Notes: generated by a model not told the origin, from the letters alone. A stretch of DNA of 64,000 bases from Karalla daura (GCA_029224185.1 CM055195.1:26228363-26292362), one strand, 5' to 3'. Positions 48,743 to 63,179 are shown, counted from the stretch's first letter. Program-made: numbers and translations.

Positions 48743-51700
48743 GAACATTGGTGCTCTGTCATGCGGTGCAGGCCATAAACCCGTGTGCCCTGTGAAATTT
48801 AAACAACGAGCATCATCGTAGGCCCAGTGCAGCCTTTTCTCTCCATAAGCCCCCGTTCATTTTCCCACCACTGCCATCAATGTTAAACGTTACACTTCTC
48901 CTCGCGACTGTGGCCACAGTTTCCATAGTACACACACCAAATCGTGTCAGGGCGTTCTGGAGACTCTCCCGTACGGAGTGACAGTAATCACATGTTCCAG
49001 ATTGGTGAAAGCATTGTCTCCATAGAGCCAGATGTTTATCACTTGGCCAATTTGCCTTTTTCCCATAAGAATGAAGGGGATAAACAGAACTCCACAAACA
49101 AACATTCGCAACGTTGCCATACTTTGACTTTGAAACTTCATTTTCATTTCAAAGATTGAAGAATCTTGTGGTGTGTTTGTGTAGCGAGTTGCACGCTAAT
49201 AGGTTGTATGGTTTTTCAGCAGCACCTCTTCTCGACGACCATGTGCTCAGGTACCTGCTCCATTGTCTCCTCTGCTGACATGGTAATACAAAATGATGAG
49301 GCGTCCAGCTTCAATGCACCCCAGCAGATGGCACAGGCCCTGGGAGACTCCCAGAGTTTGAAAGGGCCCCCTCAGCATTGGGCATGTCCAATCTCTTCAT
49401 AGCCCCGGGCCGACATGCCAGATCGCTTCAAAATCAGCTCTCGTTTCGCTCTTTTCACGCTGCTCCCAGCCACACCCTATGCAGCAGAAAAATTCTTTTT
49501 TCCAATTTTGTAGGAACATTGGTGCTCTCTCATGCGGGGCCGGCCAGACACCCGTGCGCCTTGTGAAATTTAAACGACGAGCCTCATCGTAGGCCCAGTG
49601 CAGACTTTTCTCTCCATAAGCCCCCATTCAATTTCCCACCACTGCCATCAATGTTAAACGTTACACTTCTCCTCGCGACTATGGCCATAGATTTCATAGT
49701 ACACACACCAAATCGCGTCATGGCGTTCTGGAGACTCTCCCCTACGGCGTGAAAGTGAGCTCGTATTCCAGATAGGTGAATGCTCAGTCTCCATAGAGCC
49801 AAATGTTTATCACTTGGCCAATTTGGCTTTTTCCCATAAGAATGAATGGGAAAAACAGAACTCTACCAACAAACATTCGCAACGTCGCCATGCTTTGACT
49901 TTGAAACTTCATTTTTATTTCAAAAATTGAAGAATCTTATGGTGTATTTGTGTAGCGAGTTGCACGCTGATAGGTTATATGGTTTTTCAGCAGCACCTCT
50001 TCTCGACGACCATGTGCTCAGGTACCTGCTCCATTGTCTCCTCTGCTGACATGGTAATACAAAGTGATGAGGCGTCCAGTTTCAATGTACCCCAGCAGAT
50101 GGCACAAGCCCTGGGAGACTCCCAGAGTTTGAAAGGGCCCCCTCAGCATTGGGCATGTCCAATCTCTTCTTAGCACCGGGCCGACATGCGGGATCGCTTA
50201 AAAATCAGCTCTCGTTTCGCTCTTTTCACGCTGCTCCCAGCCACACCCTATGCAGCAGAAAAATTCTTTTTTCCAATTTTGTAGGAACATTGGTGCTTTC
50301 TCATGCGGGGCCGGCCAGACACCCGTGCGCCTTGTGAAATTTAAACGACGAGCCTCATCGTAGGCCCAGTGCAGACTTTTCTCTCCATAAGCCCCCATTC
50401 AATTTCCCACCACTGCCATCAATGTTAAACGTTACACTTCTCCTCGCGACTATGGCCATAGATTTCATAGTACACACACCAAATCGCGTCATGGCGTTCT
50501 GGAGACTCTCCCCTACGGCGTGAAAGTGAGCTCGTATTCCAGATAGGTGAATGCTCAGTCTCCATAGAGCCAAATGTTTATCACTTGGCCAATTTGGCTT
50601 TTTCCCATAAGAATGAATGGGAAAAACAGAACTCTACCAACAAACATTCGCAACGTCGCCATGCTTTGACTTTGAAACTTCATTTTTATTTCAAAAATTG
50701 AAGAATCTTATGGTGTATTTGTGTAGCGAGTTGCACGCTGATAGGTTATATGGTTTTTCAGCAGCACCTCTTCTCGACGACCATGTGCTCAGGTACCTGC
50801 TCCATTGTCTCCTCTGCTGACATGGTAATACAAAGTGATGAGGCGTCCAGTTTCAATGTACCCCAGCAGATGGCACAAGCCCTGGGAGACTCCCAGAGTT
50901 TGAAAGGGCCCCCTCAGCATTGGGCATGTCCAATCTCTTCTTAGCACCGGGCCGACATGCGGGATCGCTTAAAAATCAGCTCTCGTTTCGCTCTTTTCAC
51001 GCTGCTCCCAGCCACACCCAAAGCAGCAGAAAAATTCTTTTTTCCAGTTTTGTAGGAACATTGGTGCTCTCTCATGCGGGGCAGGCCATAAACCCGTGCG
51101 CCTTGTGAAATTTAAACAACGGGCCTCATCGTAGGCCCAGTGCAGCCTTTTCTCTCCATAAGCCCCCATTCATTGTCCCACCACTGCCATCAATGTTAAA
51201 TGTTACACTACTCCTCGCGACTGTGGCCACAGTTCTCACAGTACACACACCAAATCGTGTCAGGGCGTTCTGGAGACTCTCCCCTACGGCTTGACAGTTA
51301 GCTCATGTTCCAGATTGGTGAAAGCGTTGTCTCCATAGAGCCAAATGTTTATCACTTGGCCAATTTGGCTTTTTCCCATAAGAATGAATGGGAAAAACAG
51401 AATTCCACAAACAAACATTCGCAACGTCGCCATACTTTGACTTTGAAACTTCATTTTCATTTCAAAAATTGAAGAATCTTATGGTGTGTTTGTGTTGCGA
51501 GTTGCACACTGATAGGTTGTATGGTTTTTCAGCAGCACCTCTTCTCGACGACCATGTGCTCAGGTACCTGCTCCATTGTCTCCTCTGCTGACATGGTAAT
51601 ACAAAATGATGAGGCGTCCAGCTTCAATGCACCCCAGCAGATGGCAAAAGCCTTGGGAGACTCCCAGAGTTTGAAAGGGCCCCCTCAGCATTGGGCATGT

Positions 51701-54562
51701 CCAATCTCTTCTTAGCACCGGGCCGACATGCGGGATCGCTTAAAAATCAGCTCTCGTTTCGCTCTTTTCACGCTGCTCCCAGCCACACCCTAAGGAGCAG
51801 ACAAATTCTTTTTTCCAGTTTTGTAGGAACATTGGTGCTCTCTCATGCGGGGCAGGCCATAAACCCGTGCGCCCTGTGAAATTTAAACGATGAGCCTCAT
51901 CGTAGGCCCAGTGCAGCCTTTTCTCTCCATAAGCCCCCATTCATTTTCCCACCACTGCCATCAATGTTAAATGTTACACTACTCCTCGCGACTGTGGCCA
52001 CAGTTCTCACAGTACACACACCAAATCGTGTCAGGGCGCTCTGGAGACTCTCCCCTACGGCTTGACAGTTAGCTCATGTTCCAGATTGGTGAAAGCGTTG
52101 TCTCCATAGAGCCAAATGTTTATCACTTGGCCAATTTGGCTTTTTCCCATAAGAATGAATGGGAAAAACAGAATTCCACAAACAAACATTCGCAACGTCG
52201 CCATACTTTGACTTTGAAACTTCATTTTCATTTCAAAAATTGAAGAATCTTATGGTGTGTTTGTGTTGCGAGTTGCACACTGATAGGTTGTATGGTTTTT
52301 CAGCAGCACCTCTTCTCGACGACCATGTGCTCAGGTACCTGCTCCATTGTCTCCTCTGCTGACATGGTAATACAAAATGATGAGGCGTCCAGCTTCAATG
52401 CACCCCAGCAGATGGCAAAAGCCTTGGGAGACTCCCAGAGTTTGAAAGGGCCCCCTCAGCATTGGGCATGTCCAATCTCTTCTTAGCACCGGGCCGACAT
52501 GCGGGATCGCTTAAAAGTCAGCTCTCGTTTCGCTCTTTTCACGCTGCTCCCAGCCACACCCTAAGGAGCAGACAAATTCTTTTTTCCAGTTTTGTAGGAA
52601 CATTGGTGCTCTCTCATGCGGGGCAGGCCATAAACCCGTGCGCCCTGTGAAATTTAAACGATGAGCCTCATCGTAGGCCCAGTGCAGCCTTTTCTCTCCA
52701 TAAGCCCCCATTCATTTTCCCACCACTGCCATCAATGTTAAACGTTACACTACTCCTCGCGACTGTGGCCACAGTTCTCACAGTACACACACCAAATCGT
52801 GTCAGGCCGTTCTGGAGACTCTCCCCTATGGTGTGACAGTTAGCTCATGTTCCAGATTGGTGAAAGCGTTGTCTCCATAGAGCCAGATGTTTATCACTTG
52901 GCCAATTTGCCTTTTTCCCATAAGATTGAATGGGAAAAACAGAACTCCACAAACAAACATTCGCAACGTTGCCATACTTTGACTTTGAAACTTCATTTTC
53001 ATTTCAAAAATTGAAGAATCTTGTGGTGTGTTTGTGTTGCGAGTTGCACACTGATAGGTTGTATGGTTTTTCAGCAGCACCTCTTCTCGACGACCATGTG
53101 CTCAGGTACCTGCTCCATTGTCTCCTCTGCTGACATGGTAATACAAAATGATGAGGCGTCCAGCTTCAATGCACCCCAGCAGATGGCAAAAGCCTTGGGA
53201 GACACCCAGAGATTGAACGGGCCCCCTCAGCATTGGGCATGTCCAATCTCTTCTTAGCACCGGGCCGACATGCGGGATCGCTTAAAAATCAGCTCTCGTT
53301 TCGCTCTTTTCACGCTGCTCCCAGCCACACCCTAAGGAGCAGACAAATTCTTTTTTCCAGTTTTGTAGGAACATTGGTGCTCTCTCATGCGGGGCAGGCC
53401 ATAAACCCGTGCGCCCTGTGAAATTTAAACGACGAGCCTCATCGTAGGCCCAGTGCAGCCTTTTCTCTCCATAAGCCCCCATTCATTTTCCCACCACTGC
53501 CATCAATGTTAAACGTTACACTACTCCTCGCGACTGTGGCCACAGTTCTCACAGAACACACACCAAATCGTGTCAGGCCGTTCTGGAGACTCTCCCCTAT
53601 GGTGTGACAGTTAGCTCATGTTCCAGATTGGTGAAAGCGTTGTCTCCATAGAGCCAGATGTTTATCACTTGGCCAATTTGCCTTTTTCCCATAAGATTGA
53701 ATGGGAAAAACAGAACTCCACAAACAAACATTCGCAACGTTGCCACACTTTGACTTTGAAACTTCATTTTCATTTCAAAAATTGAAGAATCTTGTGGTGT
53801 GTTTGTGTAGCGAGTTGCACGCTGAAAGGTTGTATGGTTTTTCAGCAGCACCTCTTCTCGACGACCATGTGCTCAGGTACCTGCTCCATTGTCTCCTCTG
53901 CTGACATGGTAATAAAAAATGATGAGGCGTCCAGCTTCAATGCACCCCAGCAGATGGCACAGGCCCTGGGACACTCCCAGAGTTTGAACGGGCCCCCTCA
54001 GCATTGGGCATGTCCAATCTCTTCTTAGCACCGGGCCGACATGCCAGATCGCTGAAAAATCAGCACTCGTTTCGCTCTTTTCACGCTGCTCCCAGCCACA
54101 CCCTAAGCAGCAGACAAATTCTTTTTTCCAGTTTTGTAGGAACATTGGTGCTCTCTCATGCGGTGCAGGCCATAAACCCGTGTGCCCTGTGAAATTTAAA
54201 CAACGAGCATCATCGTAGGCCCAGTGCAGCCTTTTCTCTCCATAAGCCCCCATTCATTTTCCCACCACTGCCATCAATGTTAAATGTTACACTTCTCCTC
54301 GCGACTGTGGCCACAGTTGTCATAGTACACACACCAAATCGTGTCAGGGCGTTCTGGAGACTCTCCCCTACGGCTTGACAGTTAGCTCATGTTCCAGATT
54401 GGTGAAAGCGTTGTCTCCAAAGAGCCAAATGTTTATCACTTGGCCAATTTGGCTTTTTCCCATAAGAATGAATGGGAAAAACAGAACTCCACACACAAAC
54501 ATTCGCAACGTTGCCATACTTTTACTTTGAAACTTCATTTTCATTTCAAAAATTGAAGAATC

Positions 54563-54992
54563 TTGTGGTGTGTTTGTGTAGCGAGTTGCACGCTGATAGG
54601 TTGTATGGTTTTTCAGCAGCACCTCTTCTCGACGACCATGTGCTCAGGTACCTGCTCCAATGTCCAATGTCATAAGCCCCCATTCAACTTCCCACCACTG
54701 CCATCAATGTTAAACGTTTCTCTTCTCCTCGCGATTATGGCCATAGATTTCATAGTACACACATCAAATCGCGTCATGGCGTTCTGGAGACTCTCCCCTA
54801 CGGCGTGAAAGTGAGCTCGTATTCCAGATAGGTGAATGCTCAGTCTCCATAGAGCCAAATGTTTATCACTTGGCCAATTTGGCTTTTTCCCATAAGAATG
54901 AATGGGAAAAACAGAACTCCACCAACAAACATTCGCAACGTCGCCATACTTTGACTTTGAAACTTCATTTTCATTTCAAAAATTGAAGAATC
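54563..54992 (+). repeat. Truncated 430-bp satellite monomer, copy 2
   Basis: Same 341-bp deletion and same junction (caatgtccaatgtcataagc, near 54658-54677) as the copy at 35006. The two copies are 19,557 bp apart. Subtracting the ERV and one GTAG leaves 7369 bp, exactly nine monomers plus 430. Confidence 0.8.
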
Positions 54993-56107
54993 TTATGGTG
55001 TATTTGTGTAGCGAGTTGCACGCTGATAGGTTGTATGGTTTTTCAGCAGCACCTCTTCTCGATGACCATGTGCTCAGGTACCTGCTCCATTGTCTCCTCT
55101 GCTGACATGGTAATACAAAGTGATGAGGCGTCCAGTTTCAATGCACCCCAGCAGATGGCACAAGCCCTGGGAGACTCCTAGAGTTTGAAAGGGCCCCCTC
55201 AGCATCGGGCATGTCCAATCTCTTCTTAGCACCGGGCCGACATGCGGGATCGCTTAAAAATCAGCTCTCGTTTCGCTCTTTTCACGCTGCTCCCAGCCAC
55301 ACCCAAAGCAGCAGAAAAATTCTTTTTTCCATTTTTGTAGGAACATTGGTGCTCTCTCATGCGGGGCAGGCCATAAACCCGTGCGCCTTGTGAAATTTAA
55401 ACGACGGGCCTCATCGTAGGCCCAGTGCAGCCTTTTCTCTCCATAAGCCCCCATTCATTGTCCCACCACTGCCATCAATGTTAAACGTTACACTACTCCT
55501 CGCGACTGTGGCCACAGTTCTCATAGTACACACACCAAATCGTGTCAGGGCGTTCTGGAGACTCTCCCCTACGGCTTGACAGTTAGCTCATGTTCCAGAT
55601 TGGTGAAAGCGTTGTCAACATAGAGCCAAATGTTTATCACTTGGCCAATTTGGCTTTTTCCCACATGAATGAATGGGAAAAACAGAATTCCACAAACAAA
55701 CATTCGCAACGTCGCCATACTTTGACTTTGAAACTTCATTTTCATTTCAAAAATTGAAGAATCTTGTGGTGTGTTTGTGTTGCGAGTTGCACACTGATAG
55801 GTTGTATGGTTTTTCAGCAGCACCTCTTCTCGACGACCATGTGCTCAGGTACCTGCTCCATTGTCTCCTCTGATGACATGGTAATACAAAGTGATGAGGC
55901 GTCCAGCTTCAATGCACCCCAGCAGATGGCAAAAGCCTTGGGAGACTCCCAGAGTTTGAACGGGCCCCTTCAGCATTGGGCATGTCCAATCTCTTCTTAG
56001 CACCGGGCCGACATGCGGGATCGCTTAAAAATCAGCTCTCGTTTCGCTCTTTTAACGCTGCTCCCAGCCACACCCTAAGCAGCAGACAAATTCTTTTTTC
56101 CAGTTTT

Positions 56108-56111
56108 GTAG
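56108..56111. other. ERV-free paralogue of the retroviral insertion site
   Basis: The single GTAG in ttttgtaggaacattggtgctctgtcatgcggtgc is exactly 19,557 bp from the left target duplication. Its right flank carries the same variants (ctctgtcatgcggtgc, aacaacgagcatc) as the sequence to the right of the ERV. A further copy lies 771 bp on, at 56879. Confidence 0.7.
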
Positions 56112-59100
56112 GAACATTGGTGCTCTGTCATGCGGTGCAGGCCATAAACCCGTGTGCCCTGTGAAATTTAAACAACGAGCATCATCGTAGGCCCAGTGCA
56201 GCCTTTTCTCTCCATAAGCCCCCGTTCAATTTCCCACCACTGCCATCAATGTTAAACGTTACACTTCTCCTCGCGACTGTGGCCACAGTTTTCATAGTAC
56301 ACACACCAAATCGTGTCAGGGCGTTCTGGAGACTCTCCCGTACGGAGTGACAGTAATCTCATGTTCCAGATTGGTGAAAGCATTGTCTCCATAGAGCCAG
56401 ATGTTTATCACTTGGCCAATTTGCCTTTTTCCCATAAGAATGAAGGGGATAAACAGAACTCCACAAACAAACATTCGCAACGTTGCCATACTTTGACTTT
56501 GAAACTTCATTTTCATTTCAAAAATTGAAGAAGCTTGTGGTGTGTTTGTGTAGCGAGTTGCACGCTGATAGGTTGTATGGTTTTTCAGCAGCACCTCTTC
56601 TCGACGACCATGTGCTCAGGTACCTGCTCCATTGTCTCCTCTGCTGACATGGTAATACAAAATGATGAGGCGTCCAGCTTCAATGCACCCCAGCAGATGG
56701 CACAGGCCCTGGGAGACTCCCAGAGTTTGAAAGGGCCCCCTCAGCATTGGGCATGTCCAATCTCTTCTTAGCACCGGGCCGACATGCGGGATCGCTTAAA
56801 AATCAGCTCTCGTTTCGCTCTTTTAACGCTGCTCCCAGCCACACCCTAAGCAGCAGACAAATTCTTTTTTCCAGTTTTGTAGGAACATTGGTGCTCTGTC
56901 ATGCGGTGCAGGCCATAAACCCGTGTGCCCTGTGAAATTTAAACAACGAGCATCATCGTAGGCCCAGTGCAGCCTTTTCTCTCCATAAGCCCCCGTTCAA
57001 TTTCCCACCACTGCCATCAATGTTAAACGTTACACTTCTCCTCGCGACTGTGGCCACAGTTTTCATAGTACACACACCAAATCGTGTCAGGGCGTTCTGG
57101 AGACTCTCCCGTACGGAGTGACAGTAATCTCATGTTCCAGATTGGTGAAAGCATTGTCTCCATAGAGCCAGATGTTTATCACTTGGCCAATTTGCCTTTT
57201 TCCCATAAGAATGAAGGGGATAAACAGAACTCCACAAACAAACATTCGCAACGTTGCCATACTTTGACTTTGAAACTTCATTTTCATTTCAAAAATTGAA
57301 GAAGCTTGTGGTGTGTTTGTGTAGCGAGTTGCACGCTGATAGGTTGTATGGTTTTTCAGCAGCACCTCTTCTCGACGACCATGTGCTCAGGTACCTGCTC
57401 CATTGTCTCCTCTGCTGACATGGTAATACAAAATGATGAGGCGTCCAGCTTCAATGCACCCCAGCAGATGGCACAGGCCCTGGGAGACTCCCAGAGTTTG
57501 AAAGGGCCCCCTCAGCATTGGGCATGTCCAATCTCTTCATAGCACCGGGCCGACATGCCAGATCGCTTCAAAATCAGCTCTCGTTTCGCTCTTTTCACGC
57601 TGCTCCCAGCCACACCCTATGCAGCAGAAAAATTCTTTTTTCCAATTTTGTAGGAACATTGGTGCTTTCTCATGCGGGGCCGGCCAGACACCCGTGCGCC
57701 TTGTGAAATTTAAACGACGAGCCTCATCGTAGGCCCAGTGCAGCCTTTTCTCTCCATAAGCCCCCATTCAATTTCCCACCACTGCCATCAATGTTAAACG
57801 TTACACTTCTCCTCGCGACTATGGCCATAGATTTCATAGTACACACACCAAATCGCGTCATGGCGTTCTGGAGACTCTCCCCTACGGCGTGAAAGTGAGC
57901 TCGTATTCCAGATAGGTGAATGCTCAGTCTCCATAGAGCCAAATGTTTATCACTTGGCCAATTTGGCTTTTTCCCATAAGAATGAATGGGAAAAACAGAA
58001 CTCTACCAACAAACATTCGCAACGTCGCCATACTTTGACTTTGAAACTTCATTTTTATTTCAAAAATTGAAGAATCTTATGGTGTATTTGTGTAGCGAGT
58101 TGCACGCTGATAGGTTGTATGGTTTTTCAGCAGCACCTCTTCTCGACGACCATGTGCTCAGGTACCTGCTCCATTGTCTCCTCTGCTGACATGGTAATAC
58201 AAAGTGATGAGGCGTCCAGTTTCAATGCACCCCAGAAGATGGCACAAGCCCTGGGAGACTCCCAGAGTTTGAAAGGGCCCCCTCAGCATTGGGCATGTCC
58301 AATCTCTTCTTTGCACCGGGCCGACATGCGGGATCGCTTAAAAATCAGCTCTCGTTTCGCTCTTTTCACGCTGCTCCCAGCCACACCCTAAGCAGCAGAA
58401 AAATTCTTTTTTCCAGTTTTGTAGGAACATTGGTGCTCCGTCATGCGGGGCAGGCCATAAACCCGTGCGCCCTGTGAAATTTAAACGACGAGCCTCATCG
58501 TAGGCCCAGTGCAGCCTTTTCTCTCCATAAGAACCCATTCATTGTCCCACCACTGCCATCAATGTGAAACGTTGCACTTCTCCTCGCGACTGTGGCAGCA
58601 GTTCTCATAGTACACACACCAAATCGTGTCAGGGCGTTCTGGAGACTCTCCCCTACGGCTTGACAGTTATCTCATGTTCCAGATTGGTGAAAGCGTTGTC
58701 TCCATAGAGCCAAATGTTTATCACTTGGCCAATTTGGCTTTTTCCCATAAGAATGAATGGGAAAAACAGAACTCCACAAACAAACATTCGCAAGGTCGCC
58801 ATACTTTGACTGTGAAACTTCATTTTCATTTCAAAGAGTGAAGAAGCTTGTGGTGTGTTTGTGTAGCGAGTTGCACGCTGATAGGTTGTATGGTTTTTCA
58901 GCAGCACCTCTTCTCGACGACCATGTGCTCAGGTACCTGCTCCATTGTCTCCTCTGCTGACATGGTAATACAAAGTGATGAGGCGTCCAGCTTCAATGCA
59001 CCCCAGCAGATGGCACAGGCCCTGGGAGACTCCCAGAGTTTGAAAGGGCCCCCTCAGCATTGGGCATGTCCAATCTCTTCTTAGCACCGGGCCGACATGC

Positions 59101-61571
59101 GGGATCGCTTAAAAATCAGCTCTCGTTTCGCTCTTTTCACGCTGCTCCCAGCCACACCCTAAGCAGCAGACAAATTCTTTTTTCCAGTTTTGTAGGAACA
59201 CTGGTGCTCTCTCATGCGGGGCAGGCCATAAACCCGTGCGCCCTGTGAAATTTAAACGACGAGCCTCATCGTAGGCCCAGTGCAGCCTTTTCTCTCCCTA
59301 AGCCCCCATTCATTGTCCCACCACTGCCATCAATGTGAAACGTTGCACTTCTCCTCGCGACTGTGGCCGCAGTTCTCATAGTACACACACCAAATCGTAT
59401 CAGGGCGTTCTGGAGACTCTCCCCTACAGTTTGACAGTTAGCTCATGTTCCAGATTGGTGAAAGCGTTGTCTCCATAGAGCCAAATGTTTATCACTTGGC
59501 CAATTTGGCTTTTTCCCATAAGAATGAATGGGAAAAACAGAACTCCACATACAATCATTCGCAAGGTCGCCATACTTTGACTGTGAAACTTCATTTTCAT
59601 TTCAAAGAGTGAAGAAGCTTGTGGTGTGTTTGTGTAGCGAGTTGCACGCTGATAGGTTGTATGGTTTTTCAGCAGCACCTCTTCTCGACGACCATGTGCT
59701 CAGGTACCTGCTCCATTGTCTCCTCTGCTGACATGGTAATACAAAATGATGAGGCGTCCAGCTTCAATGCACCCCAGCAGATGGCACAGGCCCTGGGAGA
59801 CTCCCAGAGTTTGAAAGGGCCCCCTCAGCATTGGGCATGTCCAATCTCTTCTTAGCACCGGGCCGACATGCCAGATCGCTGAAAAATCAGCTCTCGTTTC
59901 GCTCTTTTCACGCTGCTCCCAGCCACACCCTAAGCAGCAGACAAATTCTTTTTTCCAGTTTTGTAGGAACATTGGTGCTCTCTCATGCGGGGCAGGCCAT
60001 GAACCCGTGCGCCCTGTGAAATTTAAACAACGAGCCTCATCGTCGGCCCAGTGCAGCCTTTTCTCTCCATAAGCCCCCATTCATTGTCCCACCACTGCCA
60101 TCAATGTTAAACGTTACACTTCTCCTCGCGACTGTGGCCACAGTTTTCATAGTACACACACCAAATCGTGTCAGGGCGTTCTGGAGACTCTCCCCTACGG
60201 TGTGACAGTTAGCTCATGTTCCAGATTGGTGAAAGCGTTGTCTCCATAGAGCCAAATATTTATCACTTGGCCAATTTGGCTTTTTCCCATAAGAATGAAT
60301 GGGAAAAACAGAACTCCACAAACAAACATTCGCAACGTTGCCATACTTTGAAACTTCATTCTCATTTCAAAGATTGAAGAATCTTGTGGTGTGTTTGTGT
60401 TGCGAGTTGCACGCTGATAGGTTGTATGGTTTTTCAGCAGCACCTCTTCTCGACGACCATGTGCTCAGGTACCTGCTCCATTGTCTCCTCTGCTGACATT
60501 GTAATACAAAATGATGAGGCGTCCAGCTTCAATGCACCCCAGCAGATGGCAGAGGCCCTGGGAGACTCCCAGAGTTTGAAAGGGCCCCCTCAGCATTGGG
60601 CATGTCCAATCTCTTCTTAGCACCGGGCCGACATGCGGGATCGCTTAAAAATCAGCTCTCGTTTCGCTCTTTTCACGCTGCTCCCAGCCACACCCTAAGC
60701 AGCAGACAAATTCTTTTTTCCAGTTTTGTAGGAACATTGGTGCTCTCTCATGCGGTGCAGGCCATAAACCTGTGCGCCCTGTGAAATTTAAACAACAAGC
60801 ATCATCGTAGGCCCAGTGCAGCCTTTTCTCTCCATAAGCCCCCATTCATTGTCCCACCACTGCCATCAATGTTAAACGTTACACTTCTCCTCGCGACTGT
60901 GGCCACAGTTTTCATAGTGCACATACCAAATCGTGTCAGGGCGTTCTGGAGACTCTCCCCTACGGTGTGACAGTTATCTCATGTTCCAGATTGGTGAAAG
61001 CATTGTCTCCATAGAGCCAAATGTTCATCACTTGGCCAATTTGCCTTTTTCCCATAAGAATGAATGGGAAAAACAGAACTCCACAAACAAACATTCGCAA
61101 CGTTGCCATATTTGACTTTGAATCTTCATTTTCATGTCAAACATTGAAGATTCTTGTGGTGTGTTTGTGTAGCGAGTTGCACGCTGATAGGATGTATGGT
61201 TTTTCAGCAGCACGTCTTCTCGACGACCATGTGCTCAGGTACCTTCTCCAATGTCTCCTCTGCTGACATGGTAATACAAAGTGATGAGGCGTCCAGCTTC
61301 AATGCACCCCAGCAGATGGCACAGGCCCTGGGAGACTCCCAGTGTTTGAAAGAGCCCCCTCAGCATTGGGCATGTCCAATCTCTTCTTAGCATCGGGCCG
61401 ACATGCGGGATCGCTTAAAAATCAGCTCTCGTTTCGCTCTTTTCACGCTGCTCCCAGCCACACCCTATGCAGCAGAAAAATTCTTTTTTCCAGTTTTGTA
61501 GGAACATTGGTGCTCTCTCATGCGGGGCCGGCCATAAACCTGTGCGCCTTGTGAAATTTAAACGACGAGCC

Positions 61572-61790
61572 TCATCGTAGGCCCAGTGCAGCCTTTTCTC
61601 TCCAAAAGCCCCCATTCAATTTCCCACCACTGCCATCAATGTTAAACGTTACACTTCTCCTCGCGACTGTGGCCACAGTTTTCATAGTACACACACCAAA
61701 TCGCGTCATGGCGTTCTGGAGACTCTCCCCTACGGCGTGAAAGTGAGCTCGTATTCCAGATAGGTGAATGCTCAGTATCCATAGAGCCAA
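61572..61790 (+). repeat. Hybrid satellite monomer (standard/B subfamily)
   Basis: Carries the standard ctgtggccacag dyad, then switches to B-type sequence (cgcgtcatggcg, gtgagctcgtattccagatagg). The crossover lies between about 61685 and 61703. Pure B-type counterparts are at 35178, 49679, 50450, 54734 and 57819. Confidence 0.6.
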
Positions 61791-63179
61791 ATGTTTATCA
61801 CTTGGCCAATTTGGCTTTTTCCCATATGAATGAATGGGACAAACAGAACTCCACCAACAAACATTCGCAACGTTGCAATACTTTGACTTTGAAACTTCAT
61901 TTTCATTTCAAAAATTGAAGAATCTTGTGGTGTGTTTGTGTAGCGAGTTGCACGCTGATAGGTTGTATGGTTTTTCAGCAGCACCTCTTCTCGACGACCA
62001 TGTGCTCAGGTACCTGCTCCATTGTCTCCTCTGCTGACATGGTAATACAAAGTGATGAGGCGTCCAGCTTCAATGCACCCCAGCAGATGGCAAAAGCCTT
62101 AGGAGACTCCCAGAGTTTGAACGGGCCCCCTCAGCATTGGGCATGTCCAATCTCTTCTTAGCACAGGGCCGACATGCGGGATCACTTAAAAATCAGCTCT
62201 CGTTTCGCTCTTTTAACGCTGCTCCCAGCCAAACCCTAAGCAGCAGACAAATTCTTTTTTCCAGTTTTGTAGGAACATTGGTGCTCTCTCATGTGGGGCA
62301 GGCCATAAACCCGTGCGCCTTGTGAAATTTAAACGACGAGCCTCATCGCAGGCCCAGTGCAGCCTTTTCTCTCCATAAGCCCCCATTCATTGTCCCACCA
62401 CTGCCATCAATGTGAAACGTTGCACTTCTCCTCGCGACTGTGGCCACAGTTCTCATAGTACACACACCAAATCGTGTCAGGGCGTTCTGGAGACTCTCCC
62501 CTACAGTGTGACAGTTAGCTCATGTTCCAGATTGGTGAAAGCGTTGTCTCCATCGAGCCAAATGTTTATCACTTGGCCAATTTGGCTTTTTCCCATAAGA
62601 ATGAATGGGAAAAACAGAACTCCACATACAAACATTCGCAAGGTCGCCATACTTTGACTGTGAAACTTCATTTTCATTTCAAAGAGTGAAGAAGCTTGTG
62701 GTGTGTTTGTGTAGCGAGTTGCACGCTGATAGGTTGTATGGTTTTTCAGCAGCACCTCTTCTCGACGACCATGTGCTCAGGTACCTGCTCCATTGTCTCC
62801 TCTGCTGACATGGTAATACAAAATGATGAGGCGTCCAGCTTCAATGCACCCCAGCAGATGGCACAGGCCCTGGGAGACTCCCAGAGTTTGAAAGGGCCCC
62901 CTCAGCATTGGGCATGTCCAATCTCTTCTTAGCACCGGGCCGACATGCCAGATCGCTGAAAAATCAGCTCTCGTTTCGCTCTTTTCACGCTGCTCCCAGC
63001 CACACCCTAAGCAGCAGACAAATTCTTTTTTCCAGTTTTGTAGGAACATTGGTGCTCTCTCATGAGGTGCAGGCCATCAACCCGTGCGCCCTGTGAAATT
63101 TAAACAACGAGCATCATCGTAGGTCCAGTGCAGCCTTTTCTCTCCATAAGCCCCCATTCATTGTCCCACCACTGCCATC

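Larger units (their letters stand above)
48739..63179 (+). repeat. 771-bp satellite array, block C
   Basis: About 18.7 monomer equivalents in the same orientation. Landmarks fall at about 49166, 49937, 50708, 51479, 52250, 53021, 53792, 54563, 54993, 55764 and on to 62696. It includes several B-subfamily segments, a second truncated monomer, and a monomer at about 60300 with a 6-bp deletion. Adjacent near-identical pairs at 771-bp offset include 49378-50573 with 50149-51340, and 56313-56935 with 57084-57700. It ends in actgccatc, where an LTR begins. Confidence 0.95.

Noticed and set aside
78..63096. Recurring 60-160 codon frames in the satellite, such as those starting near 78, 849 and 3070
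   Set aside because: They recur because monomers are near-identical and 771 is divisible by 3. Frames exist on both strands, overlap each other, and are cut by stops within each monomer; no protein family is recognisable.
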